NCBI GenBank assembly: GCA_944327245.1
Contig: CALVHD010000020.1
Location: forward strand, 1 to 34,089
DNA from: Candidatus Gastranaerophilales bacterium
GTDB taxonomy: Bacteria; Cyanobacteriota; Vampirovibrionia; Gastranaerophilales; Gastranaerophilaceae
Direction: 5' to 3'
Length of the DNA stretch: 34,089 nt
Shown: one piece after another, positions 24,647 through 32,827 of the stretch
How the letters are laid out: every line of letters begins with the position of its first letter
Position numbering within the stretch: position 1 is the first letter of the stretch
Position numbers and translations under genes: made by a program
Notes under the pieces: generated by a model
What the model saw: the letters and a program-made list of their open reading frames with translations, nothing else
What the model was told of the DNA's origin: nothing
Database searches by the model: none

Positions 24647-25573
24647 TTAATCAAACAAAGCGCTTATAAATTCATCTTTATTAAATTCTTTAATGTCATC
24701 TATGCCTTCGCCAATTCCGATTAATTTTGTCGGCAGTTTAAGGTTTTTGGCAATTGAAAAAATAATTCCGCCTTTTGGTGTGCCATCAAGCTTTGTTATG
24801 GCGATTGCCGAAATATCAACAGCTTCATTAAAAACCATAGCTTGATTTAGCCCGTTTTGACCTTGGGTGCCATCCAGTACAAGAATTGTTTCAAGGTTAT
24901 CATTTTCAAGTTTTTTAGCTATTACGTTTTTAATTTTTTTCAGCTCTTCAATTAAATTGAATTTATTTTGCAATCTTCCTGCACTATCTATAATTACGAC
25001 ATTATAATTGTCTTTTCTTGCCATATCTATGGCTTTATACGCCAGCGAAGCACTGTCGGCTTTATCTATTCTTAAAATATCAACATCGGCCCTTTTTGAC
25101 CAAACGTCCAGTTGTTCTTCGGCGGCTGCCCTAAAGGTATCTCCTGCAACAAGAAGAACTTTTTGTCCTTCTTGTTTAAATTTATGAGCAAGCTTTCCAA
25201 TCAGGGTTGTTTTTCCTGCGCCGTTGACTCCGACCACGAAATAGATATTTATTTTATCTTTATCAAATTTTAGTTTTTCATCGGGTGCATTATTTAAAAT
25301 ATTTATAAATTCTTCTTTTAAAAAAGGCTTTAGTTGAGAAGATTTAATTTTTTTATCTTTTAATTTTTCAACAAGCTCAACTGACAAATCAACTCCTAAA
25401 TCAGCCTTTATAAGCATAGATTCAATATCATCAAACTCGTATTCATTAATAATTTCATCATTTGTAATTGATGTAACATTATTGATTAATGAATTAATTG
25501 TTTTTGACAATGCGTTTTTGAGTGAGTTTTCTTTTTTTTCTTCACCTTTATTTTTTTTAAAAAAATTAAACAT
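24647..25573 (-). CDS. ftsY: Signal recognition particle receptor FtsY
   Basis: The GTPase that docks ribosome-SRP complexes at the inner membrane. The product has 308 residues from the ATG at 25573, overlapping the nusB stop by 8 bases (ATGTTTAA). A short charged N-terminus of about 25 residues replaces the long acidic A domain of E. coli. The NG domain is complete: GVNGAGKTT (115-123), GDTFRAAAEEQL (about 145), DSAGR (about 195; DTAGR is more usual), TKLDGTPKGG (about 259) and GIGEGIDDI. Translational coupling with nusB and comEC is likely because the frames overlap or touch. Confidence 0.96.
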   Translation of the reverse strand: MFNFFKKNKGEEKKENSLKNALSKTINSLINNVTSITNDEIINEYEFDDIESMLIKADLGVDLSVELVEKLKDKKIKSSQLKPFLKEEFINILNNAPDEKLKFDKDKINIYFVVGVNGAGKTTLIGKLAHKFKQEGQKVLLVAGDTFRAAAEEQLDVWSKRADVDILRIDKADSASLAYKAIDMARKDNYNVVIIDSAGRLQNKFNLIEELKKIKNVIAKKLENDNLETILVLDGTQGQNGLNQAMVFNEAVDISAIAITKLDGTPKGGIIFSIAKNLKLPTKLIGIGEGIDDIKEFNKDEFISALFD

Positions 25574-26219
25574 ATTTTTCAACTACTTTAGCTAAAATAC
25601 CGTTTATAAATGATGGTGAATCATCTGTTGAATATTTTTTGGCAAGCTCTAAAGCTTCATCTATAACAACCTTATGAGGTGCGTCTTTAATAAATACAAG
25701 TTCTGTAATTGCAATTCTTAAAATGTCTTTGTCTATTTTAAATAATCTTTCTATATCCCAGCCAAAGGCAAATTCGCTTATTATTTTATCGATTTCCGTT
25801 TTATTTTTTTGAAAATCGCTGCAAATTTTTAAAATGTAGCTTTTGACATCTTCTTGAGATGATAGTGTGCATAATTCTGCTATATCCAATGCGCTCATTG
25901 TTTTTTCGCTTGCATTTAATAAAACATCAATTTTGGCTTCTAAATCAGATGTTAAAGGGAGCGCAACAGGGATATTTTCACAATCAATCGGACGAGAAAG
26001 GTTGTCGGGATGATTGTTTTCAAATTCGATTATTTGATTTTTAATTTCATTTAATTTAGATACACACATTGAAATTTCGTCAGCTGATGATGAAATTAGT
26101 GTTCTTACTGATTTTAGTATAATGGATGAAAAATCTTCGTTTTTATATTTTTCTAAATTTTTATCTAATTGGGAAAATAATATTAAAGCTAATTCCCTGC
26201 TTGCTCTTCTTGCTTGCAT
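25566..26219 (-). CDS. nusB: Transcription antitermination protein NusB, long form
   Basis: NusB binds boxA RNA with S10 and supports antitermination in rRNA operons. At 217 residues it is much longer than the usual 130-150; the extra length is an insertion of about 75 residues (roughly 30-110) after the first helix. Cyanobacterial NusB proteins have the same extended form and a start like MQARRASRELAL, as here. The conserved C-terminal half is clear: WDIERLFKIDKDILRIAITEL, then VVIDEALELAKKYSTDDSP and FINGILAKV. AAGGAA precedes the ATG. It overlaps ftsY by 8 bases. Confidence 0.93.
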   Translation of the reverse strand: MQARRASRELALILFSQLDKNLEKYKNEDFSSIILKSVRTLISSSADEISMCVSKLNEIKNQIIEFENNHPDNLSRPIDCENIPVALPLTSDLEAKIDVLLNASEKTMSALDIAELCTLSSQEDVKSYILKICSDFQKNKTEIDKIISEFAFGWDIERLFKIDKDILRIAITELVFIKDAPHKVVIDEALELAKKYSTDDSPSFINGILAKVVEKYV

Positions 26220-26272
26220 TTTTAATTCCTTTTTTATTTATATTTTTAATTATATTGAAAACACAACTATTT

Positions 26273-27346
26273 TCATAGAATTTTTTTAATTGTTTCAACA
26301 TATTTTGTTATAATTTTTTCTTTTTCATAATTTTTTATTGTTTTTAGAGTATTTTTTGAAATTTCTTCTTTTTTTTCTTTTGAAAGGTTTTGAATTTTTA
26401 CTAAAATTTCTTTTATTTCTTTAACATTGGGATTAATCAAAAAGCCGTTTTCATTGTTTTTTATTATGCCGTCTATTCCTTCTTTTTTTGTGCCTATTGT
26501 AATTAAGCCTCTTGCCATGGCTTCAAGATACGATAGTCCAAAAGTTTCTTTTATGGATGGAAGAATAAAAACATCATTTTCATCCAGTTTTCCATAAATT
26601 AAGCTATGGTCTATATATGGCATAATTTTAATTTTGTTTTTAAGATTTAATTTTTTAATTAAATTGTTCAGTTTTTTAAATTCTTTCCCTTTACCATAAA
26701 TTATGTATTCAAAATCAAAATCAACTTGGGCTAATGCTTTAATAACAAGATTAAGATTTTTTCTTTTGATTAATTTAGACAGAGTGATTATTTTCAATTT
26801 TTCTTTATTGAAAGATTTTTTCTCTTTTATATTTTCTTTTTCAATGAAAGATGGAAGTGTGAAATCTGCCTTTAGTTCTTTTTTTAAAAATTCACTTCTT
26901 GCGCCTATTAGGGTTGAATTTTTAAGAGCTTTTTTTAATTTATTTTTAAAATAAAAACTGTATTTAAATTCTTTTAAAACCCTGTAGTCGCTATAATGCA
27001 GGATTGAAATTCTCGGAAGTTTTAATTTTTTATTGATTAAATCGGCATAAATATGTCCTAAGGGCATATGGGAAATGATTATATCAAAATCATTTGTTAT
27101 TTTCAGATTATTGAATAAAAAGGGTATAAAAAAATTTTTGTTATATATTTTTATTCCTTTTTGCAGATATTCTCCTGATTTAAAAATTTTATGACCTCTT
27201 ATAAAGGTATTAAACAGAAAATTAGGACGAATAATTTCAATAATAATATTTTTTTCTTTTAGCGCAAGCGAAAAATCCTCTAAAACTGATGGAAGTGTAT
27301 TATCAGATTTTAGAGGATATAAATCGCTAATTAATAATATTTTCAT
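26273..27346 (-). CDS. Glycosyltransferase, GT4 (group 1) family
   Basis: A 357-residue GT-B fold glycosyltransferase. The N-terminal Rossmann half begins MKILLISDLYPLKSDN; the C-terminal half has the donor-binding region ITLSKLIKRKNLNLVIKAL and the E-x7-E motif in KETFGLSYLEAMARG (about 265-280). It contains no membrane helix or signal peptide. It should add a sugar to an envelope polysaccharide or lipid, but donor and acceptor cannot be read. Codon use is strongly Lys/Ile/Asn rich, more AT-rich than its neighbours. Its ATG overlaps the glyS stop (TAATG), so it is coupled to glyS; the pairing has no obvious functional logic. Confidence 0.9.
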   Translation of the reverse strand: MKILLISDLYPLKSDNTLPSVLEDFSLALKEKNIIIEIIRPNFLFNTFIRGHKIFKSGEYLQKGIKIYNKNFFIPFLFNNLKITNDFDIIISHMPLGHIYADLINKKLKLPRISILHYSDYRVLKEFKYSFYFKNKLKKALKNSTLIGARSEFLKKELKADFTLPSFIEKENIKEKKSFNKEKLKIITLSKLIKRKNLNLVIKALAQVDFDFEYIIYGKGKEFKKLNNLIKKLNLKNKIKIMPYIDHSLIYGKLDENDVFILPSIKETFGLSYLEAMARGLITIGTKKEGIDGIIKNNENGFLINPNVKEIKEILVKIQNLSKEKKEEISKNTLKTIKNYEKEKIITKYVETIKKIL

Positions 27347-29403
27347 TATAATTTTTCAAAATCGCAAACTATATTGAATTTTTCATTTAATTTTGATAAA
27401 AGTGCCAGTCTGTTATTTTTGATTTTTTCATCTTTATCCATAACAAGAACTTTATCAAAGAACTGAACAATCGGATTTATTAAAGTTTTTAGGGATTGAA
27501 TATATAAATCGAGATTTTCTATGTTTGTATTGTGATTATTAATTGCCTCATAGAGGGCTTTTTCTTCGTCTAAAATAAATAAATCCGGCGAAATATTGTC
27601 ATAAGAATTATCTTTTAATATTCTTTTAACTCTTGTTGCATTTTCTTTGATTAATTCAAAATCAGGATTTGTTTGATATTTTGTTAATATCTTTGCTTTT
27701 TCAATAAAGCCTGTCAAATCTTTTAGAGAGTTAAATCCTGAGATTGAATTTATAATTTGAATTTGAAAATCTTTTTCATACATAAATAGTAATCTTTGTA
27801 AGAAAAATTCTTTTAATTCATCTAAAATTGTATTTTCAAGTTCAATATTGAATTCTTTTGATAATAAATCAAGAGAATGTTTAATTATGGCTTCTAAATC
27901 GAGATTTAGATTTTTTTCGATAACCGTTCTTAAAACACCTATTGCTGCACGTCTTGCACCAAGCGGGTCATTAGAACCGGTTGGACGTTTTTTCTTTTTA
28001 TCACCTTGTGTTGAAATAAATAAAGCGCAAATTGTGTCTATTTTATCGGATATTGAAACTATTTGACCTGTTATTTCGCTTGGTAGTTCAGAGTTTGCAC
28101 CAAGGGGAAAATAATGTTCACAAATTCCTTTTGAAACGGATTCGTTTTCATTATCAATTTGAGCATAGTTTTCTCCGATAAATCCTTGAAGCTCGGTGAA
28201 TTCAAAAACAAGCTTGGTAGATAGATCGCATTTTGATAATAAAGCACATCTTAAGATATCTTTATCATCTTTAATCGATAATTTTTCGCAAATTAATTGA
28301 GATAGATTAATCATTCTTTGAGTTTTATCATAAAGAGAGCCAAGACCTTTTTGGAAAGTCATTCCTTTAAGGTTATCAAGTTTATCTATTAGTTTTGTTT
28401 TGGTGTCTTCATGATAGAAAAATGCGCCATCTTCAAGTCTTGCTGTTATAACTCTTTGGTTTCCGGCTTTAATGTTTGAAAAATCATCCCCAACATAGTT
28501 TGCCATTGTGATAAATTTATTTGATAATTTTCCGTTTTTATCCCATAGAGGAAAATATCTTTGATGTTGAGTCATAACAGTTGTTGTAACGATAGAGGGA
28601 ATTTGAAGATATTTTTCATTGAATTCACACAAAACTGCTTTGGGCCATTCTGTGATAAATGTTATTTCTTCTAATAAATCTTCCATACTTTCAAATTTTA
28701 TTTCAAGATTGTTGTCTTGAGCGCATTTTTTGGCAAGATTTATAATTAATTCTTTTCTTTCATCTTGATTGGCCACAACATTACCTTTTTTAAGAATTTC
28801 AAGATAATTTTTTGGTTCATCTATTGTTAAATATCTGTTTGTTGAATATCTGTGCCCTTGCGTTGTGTTTGTTGCTTTTTTATCAAGAATGTTAAGGTCA
28901 ACAACTTCATTTCCTAAAATTGCAACAACATTTTCAATAGGGCGAGAGAATTTTTCCGTATTATCCGCCCAGCGCATAAAGTGCGAACCTTGCATTTTCA
29001 AAATTAGTGATTCAATATTGTCTTTTAAAATTTCAGCTGTAGTTTTGCCTTTTATTTCAATTTTTGCCCAAATGTAGTTATCTTTTTCATACAGCATTGA
29101 AGTTTCAATATTGTTTTTCTTTGCAAAACCAATTGCAGCAGGGCCGAGTGTTCCGTCTTGATTTTTGGCAACAGATAAAATCGGGCCTTTGACATCTTTT
29201 TCAATGGTTTCTTGTTTATCAGCCAGATTTGAAACGATTATTGCCAATCTTCTTGGAGTAGCATAAACTTTAATATCACCGTAAACAAGGGCGTTTTCTT
29301 TGAATAATTTTTCAAAAGAGCTTTTTAGCTGCGCAATTGCGCTTGGAATGAATTTATAGGGAAGCTCTTGAACCAATATTTCCAGTAAAAAATCTTTTCT
29401 CAT
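27346..29403 (-). CDS. glyS: Glycyl-tRNA synthetase, beta subunit
   Basis: The beta chain of the bacterial alpha2beta2 GlyRS, needed for tRNA recognition and charging with glycine. At 685 residues it has full length. Recognisable segments: MRKDFLLEILVQELPYKFIP, VYATPRRLAIIV, MRWADNTEKFSRPIENVVAI, TTTVMTQHQRYFPLWDKNG, RLEDGAFFYHEDTK, KGLGSLYDKTQRM and GSNDPLGARRAA. The alpha-subunit gene glyQ is not in the window, so the pair is split. The ATG follows a minus-strand TATAAT by nine bases, so the leader is very short. It begins the run glyS-GT-nusB-ftsY-comEC. Confidence 0.97.
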   Translation of the reverse strand: MRKDFLLEILVQELPYKFIPSAIAQLKSSFEKLFKENALVYGDIKVYATPRRLAIIVSNLADKQETIEKDVKGPILSVAKNQDGTLGPAAIGFAKKNNIETSMLYEKDNYIWAKIEIKGKTTAEILKDNIESLILKMQGSHFMRWADNTEKFSRPIENVVAILGNEVVDLNILDKKATNTTQGHRYSTNRYLTIDEPKNYLEILKKGNVVANQDERKELIINLAKKCAQDNNLEIKFESMEDLLEEITFITEWPKAVLCEFNEKYLQIPSIVTTTVMTQHQRYFPLWDKNGKLSNKFITMANYVGDDFSNIKAGNQRVITARLEDGAFFYHEDTKTKLIDKLDNLKGMTFQKGLGSLYDKTQRMINLSQLICEKLSIKDDKDILRCALLSKCDLSTKLVFEFTELQGFIGENYAQIDNENESVSKGICEHYFPLGANSELPSEITGQIVSISDKIDTICALFISTQGDKKKKRPTGSNDPLGARRAAIGVLRTVIEKNLNLDLEAIIKHSLDLLSKEFNIELENTILDELKEFFLQRLLFMYEKDFQIQIINSISGFNSLKDLTGFIEKAKILTKYQTNPDFELIKENATRVKRILKDNSYDNISPDLFILDEEKALYEAINNHNTNIENLDLYIQSLKTLINPIVQFFDKVLVMDKDEKIKNNRLALLSKLNEKFNIVCDFEKL

Positions 29404-29412
29404 AATACAAAG

Positions 29413-29423
29413 ATTATATTATA
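29413..29423 (-). promoter_or_regulatory. glyS: -10 elements of glyS
   Basis: Two overlapping TATAAT hexamers on the minus strand (29413-29418 and 29418-29423) lie 9 and 14 bases before the glyS ATG. No good -35 is visible. With the nearer hexamer the leader would be about 3 bases. Confidence 0.45.
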
Positions 29424-29576
29424 AAAAATCAAAACAAAATACAGACCCAAAAAAATATATTAAGAAAATGCAACAAAAACGTAACAATAATAAAATTTTT
29501 TTTGAAAAAAAATCCATTATGTGTCAAATTATAGGTAAAGAGATTATTGGGTTTATAAATTTTGTTAATACAGGAT

Positions 29577-31178
29577 GTGGAAATAGTTGAAATAGCTGAT
29601 GAGCAGGCATATGACGCCAAGCTGTTAGCGAGCGCATTATCTGATGCCAAAGCAAGAAAAAGAGCAATGATAGACATGCTCGGGATTTCTTGTGCGGCGA
29701 ATTATTTAAATGCTAAAAAAATCCGAATTAATACTAAAAGAAGTGTTTATAAAATCCCTCTTTTGTTTGAAGAATTTAAAATTACCGATATTTATTACGG
29801 TAATTACAGGATTGATGTTATAACTCTTTATCGTGAAAAAACGATAAAAATTCCAAAAATACACTCCGAGATGGATATTTTGCCTCATTTTTATTTTGTT
29901 GTTCAAATAGGAGCAAAAATAAAAGAAGCAAAAATGATTGGTTTTATTGATTCAAAAAGTATCAGTAATTGTTCTTTTGATTCCAAATTTTATTATCCTA
30001 CTTTGGATATGATTTTTGATGTAAACAAATTTATTGCCCTAACGCGTCATTCTGTTGCAACTAAAACTCTTTTAGGAAAACACATCGATTGCATGGGTTT
30101 ATTTTTGAAGTTTATTGATAATGACTTATCTTCACTTTATAAAAGACAAATGATTCAACATTTGATGAACTGTGATTCTTGCAGGGCTCGTTTTATTGAT
30201 GTGGTTGAATTTGAGAAATTGGCAAATAATATTAAATATTATCCTGATGTTATAAGAAAAAGCGAAACAAAAATTAAAACCCAAAATTCTTCATCTGAAT
30301 TGCAGCCGCCCCCTAAAGCAATGACTTTAGAGGAAAGTCTTGAAAATGTTGCGCTGGACGAAGAAGATAAATCCCAAGATGATGCTTTTATAGATATCGA
30401 ACAAGACACTGAAGCAAAGAAAGAAGATTTTTCCGATAAGGAAAAACCAAAAACCGTTCAAATGTTTGATTTGTCTTCTGATGAATTCAAAAAACAGACA
30501 AGTAAAAAATTAATAGAGGGAATTTTTAATGAAGTTCCAAAGTTGGAATTGCCTCAAATAAAGACTGTAATTAGTGCAAAAAATAGAAGAACAATATTGG
30601 TTATAGCATTAATTTTTATTATTTTGGGCAGTTTTGCATTAATTTCCATAAAAGGAAGTACTGAATCTTTTGAGCAAAATCAGCCATTGGCGGATTTTGA
30701 AGAGGTTGATGAAAATTATGCAGATTCTTATATGCCTCAAATGCATGTTCAAGGACAAGCTCAGCTTATTCCAAAAGAAACAAGTGTGAACGATTTTGTT
30801 ATAAATCAGCCGATTTCAACTAAGCCTACATATACACCTTCGGTTGCAAAGATTTCTTGGGAGGCGCCTGAAAGCGTAGTTAAAAAAGACAATTATATTA
30901 AGTTTTTGCAATTAGTGGGTAAAAATATTAAATTGAATTTGCAAAATGATTTACTTTTGGTTAATGATGTTCCGATAAATAAAATTGTAAAATTAGATTT
31001 AAAAATTGCTCCAAACGGTAATATAGATGATATTAGGCTGTCATCTTCATCAGGAACAGTTGCAATTGATAATGCAATTAAAAAAGTAATAAATGATACT
31101 TTGACATATATGAAACCTCCGAGCAACGGTATAATTTCAAAGCCTGCTGATGTTACTCTGGTGGTTGAATTAAAGTAG
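29577..31178 (+). CDS. DUF1822-like / zinc-finger / TonB-C-like membrane protein
   Basis: The start is uncertain: TTG at 29562 or GTG at 29577 (I use the latter); a TATAAA at 29554-29559 lies just before. Residue numbers below count from the TTG. Residues 10-140 resemble the DUF1822 family (CAANYLNAKKIRI, then FYFVVQIGAKIKEAKMIGF), known from cyanobacteria, where it neighbours sigma factor genes. Next is an anti-sigma-type zinc finger (zf-HC2): C177, H200, C204, C207. A long acidic linker precedes one membrane helix (about 344-363); then a periplasmic linker leads to a TonB-C-like end (IAPNGNIDDIRLSSSSG to VVELK, about 470-538). N-terminus inside, C-terminus outside is the expected topology. 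This could sense an envelope signal and control a sigma factor, but no sigma gene lies alongside. Domain identification is from pattern alone. Confidence 0.75.
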   Translation: MEIVEIADEQAYDAKLLASALSDAKARKRAMIDMLGISCAANYLNAKKIRINTKRSVYKIPLLFEEFKITDIYYGNYRIDVITLYREKTIKIPKIHSEMDILPHFYFVVQIGAKIKEAKMIGFIDSKSISNCSFDSKFYYPTLDMIFDVNKFIALTRHSVATKTLLGKHIDCMGLFLKFIDNDLSSLYKRQMIQHLMNCDSCRARFIDVVEFEKLANNIKYYPDVIRKSETKIKTQNSSSELQPPPKAMTLEESLENVALDEEDKSQDDAFIDIEQDTEAKKEDFSDKEKPKTVQMFDLSSDEFKKQTSKKLIEGIFNEVPKLELPQIKTVISAKNRRTILVIALIFIILGSFALISIKGSTESFEQNQPLADFEEVDENYADSYMPQMHVQGQAQLIPKETSVNDFVINQPISTKPTYTPSVAKISWEAPESVVKKDNYIKFLQLVGKNIKLNLQNDLLLVNDVPINKIVKLDLKIAPNGNIDDIRLSSSSGTVAIDNAIKKVINDTLTYMKPPSNGIISKPADVTLVVELK

Positions 31179-31204
31179 TTTAGTAAATATTAGTTGAGGC
31201 AAAT

Positions 31205-32398
31205 ATGGAAGTTAATAAAAATTATAAAAATCTTGAAGCAAGTTATCTTTTTTCAACAATAGCAAAAAAAGTAAATGAGTTTGTTGAAAAAAATCCCGAT
31301 AAAAAGGTAATTCGTCTGGGTATCGGCGATGTTACAAGACCGTTGTGCAAAAGTGTAGTGGAAGCTATGAAAAATGCCGTTGATGAAATGGGAACTTTTG
31401 AAGGCTTTCATGGTTACGGCCCTGAGCAAGGGTATGATTTTTTGAAAGAAAAAATTCAACAATATTATAAAGATAAAAAAGTTGATTTAAAGCTTGATGA
31501 AATATTTATTTCAGACGGCGCAAAGTCTGATTTAGGAAATATTTTAGATATATTTTCAAAAGAAAATACGGTATTAATTCCTGATCCTGTTTATCCTGTG
31601 TATGTTGACACTAATATTATGCAAGGTAGGAAAATAGTCTTTGCTCAAGCAAATCAGAATAATAGTTTTCTTCCTTTGCCGGATGAAAGTTTAGCGGCAG
31701 ATATTGCTTATATTTGTTCTCCAAACAATCCGACAGGAGCTGTTTATAATAAAGAACAGCTCAAAAAATGGGTGGATTGGGCAAATAAAAATAATGCCGT
31801 AATTCTTTATGATGCTGCTTACGAGTGTTTTATCAGTGATGATAGTTTGCCAAGAAGTATTTTTGAGATAGATGGCGCAAAAACTTGTGCAATAGAGTTT
31901 TGTTCATTTTCAAAAACGGCCGGTTTTACAGGTACCCGTTGCGGTTATACGGTTGTTCCTTTTGAGCTAAAATTTGGCGATATGAGTTTAAATAAAATGT
32001 GGTTAAGAAGACAAACAACAAAATTCAACGGTGTTCCATATATTGTCCAAAGAGGTGCCGAAGCAGTGTTTAGTGAACAAGGTCAGAAAGAAATTAAGGA
32101 AAATATAAATTATTATAAAAAGAATGCTAAAATAATTGCTGATACATTAAAAAAACATAATATATGGTTCACAGGCGGTATTCATTCACCTTATATTTGG
32201 TTAAAATGTCCGAATAATATGACAAGTTGGGAATTTTTTGATTTTCTTTTAGAAAAAGCTCAGGTTGTAGGTACGCCGGGAGCAGGTTTTGGTAAAAATG
32301 GCGAAGGGTTTTTCCGTTTAACTTCTTTTAATACAAATGAGTCTACAAAAGAAGCAATGGAAAGATTGGATAAAGTTTTGCTTAACTATTGCAAATAA
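31205..32398 (+). CDS. dapL: LL-diaminopimelate aminotransferase
   Basis: DapL converts tetrahydrodipicolinate directly to LL-diaminopimelate with glutamate as amino donor, a one-step route to lysine and peptidoglycan found in cyanobacteria, chlamydiae and plants. The product has 397 residues. Class I/II PLP aminotransferase features: RLGIGDVTRPL, GYGPEQGYDFLKEKI, SDGAKSDLGNI, SPNNPTGAVY, LYDAAYECF, and the PLP lysine K237 in FCSFSKTAGFTGTRCG. These match DapL more closely than aspartate aminotransferases. GAGG lies before the ATG, and the gene follows the DUF1822-like gene by 26 bases, probably in one transcript. Confidence 0.95.
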   Translation: MEVNKNYKNLEASYLFSTIAKKVNEFVEKNPDKKVIRLGIGDVTRPLCKSVVEAMKNAVDEMGTFEGFHGYGPEQGYDFLKEKIQQYYKDKKVDLKLDEIFISDGAKSDLGNILDIFSKENTVLIPDPVYPVYVDTNIMQGRKIVFAQANQNNSFLPLPDESLAADIAYICSPNNPTGAVYNKEQLKKWVDWANKNNAVILYDAAYECFISDDSLPRSIFEIDGAKTCAIEFCSFSKTAGFTGTRCGYTVVPFELKFGDMSLNKMWLRRQTTKFNGVPYIVQRGAEAVFSEQGQKEIKENINYYKKNAKIIADTLKKHNIWFTGGIHSPYIWLKCPNNMTSWEFFDFLLEKAQVVGTPGAGFGKNGEGFFRLTSFNTNESTKEAMERLDKVLLNYCK

Positions 32399-32429
32399 AT
32401 TTTGTTTATAGCAAAATAATCTTGTAGTT

Positions 32430-32505
32430 GCGGAAGTAACTCAATTGGTAGAGTACCTGCCTTCCAAGCAGGCTGCTGCGGGTTCGAGCCCCGTCTTCCG
32501 CTCCA
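32430..32505 (+). tRNA. tRNA-Gly (anticodon TCC)
   Basis: A full cloverleaf: acceptor stem GCGGAAG/CTTCCGC, D arm with TTGGTAGA, anticodon stem CCTGC/GCAGG around CTTCCAA (anticodon TCC at 32463-32465, reading GGA and GGG), T arm GCGGG/CCCGT with TTCGAGC. The 3' CCA is encoded (32503-32505). A strong terminator follows. Confidence 0.97.
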
Positions 32506-32507
32506 AT

Positions 32508-32539
32508 AAAATGCACCCACAAAGGGTGCATTTTATTTT
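32508..32539 (+). terminator. Rho-independent terminator after tRNA-Gly
   Basis: An 11-bp perfect stem (AAAATGCACCC/GGGTGCATTTT) with the 5-base loop ACAAA and a T-rich tail starts 2 bases after the tRNA CCA. The symmetric A/T flanks would also work on the minus strand. Confidence 0.88.
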
Positions 32540-32827
32540 ATGAAATCAACTTAATATATTATATATTTTGCTGCGGCTTGAAAAATTTTTTGTTTTAATA
32601 TATAACGTATCTACACTGGTTAATAAATATGATATTGTATGCTTTATGTAATTTGTTTAATGAGTCTTAAAATTGTTTAAAATTATATAGTGAAAATGCG
32701 TTAGTGTACTTCTGTTAAAATTTTATTAAGAAATGTAAAATTTTATGTTAAAGTATTTCTTATCAGCGCAAATATCATGGTTTATATAACTTCTATGGAT
32801 AGTACTAAAATTTGGGAGTCATTGTAT
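32540..32827. other. AT-rich intergenic region before the CHAP-like gene
   Basis: About 290 bases with no coding region or RNA gene that I can support. Several TATA-like stretches occur, but none pairs convincingly with a -35. An ATG at 32777 is in frame with the next gene, but the GGGAG at 32814-32818 favours the later start. The promoter of the CHAP-like gene should lie here. Confidence 0.6.

Noticed and set aside
22084-29403. Mobile element or horizontally acquired island because of the very AT-rich glycosyltransferase
   Set aside because: The genes are core functions with tight overlaps, and no transposase, integrase or flanking repeats are visible.
29429-29677. Minus-strand hydrophobic reading frame before glyS
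   Set aside because: It overlaps the conserved start of the DUF1822-like gene and the glyS promoter; the hydrophobicity comes from AT-rich DNA.
32777-32827. Earlier in-frame ATG for the CHAP-like gene
   Set aside because: It would add 17 residues and has no ribosome binding site, while GGGAG is well placed for the ATG at 32828.
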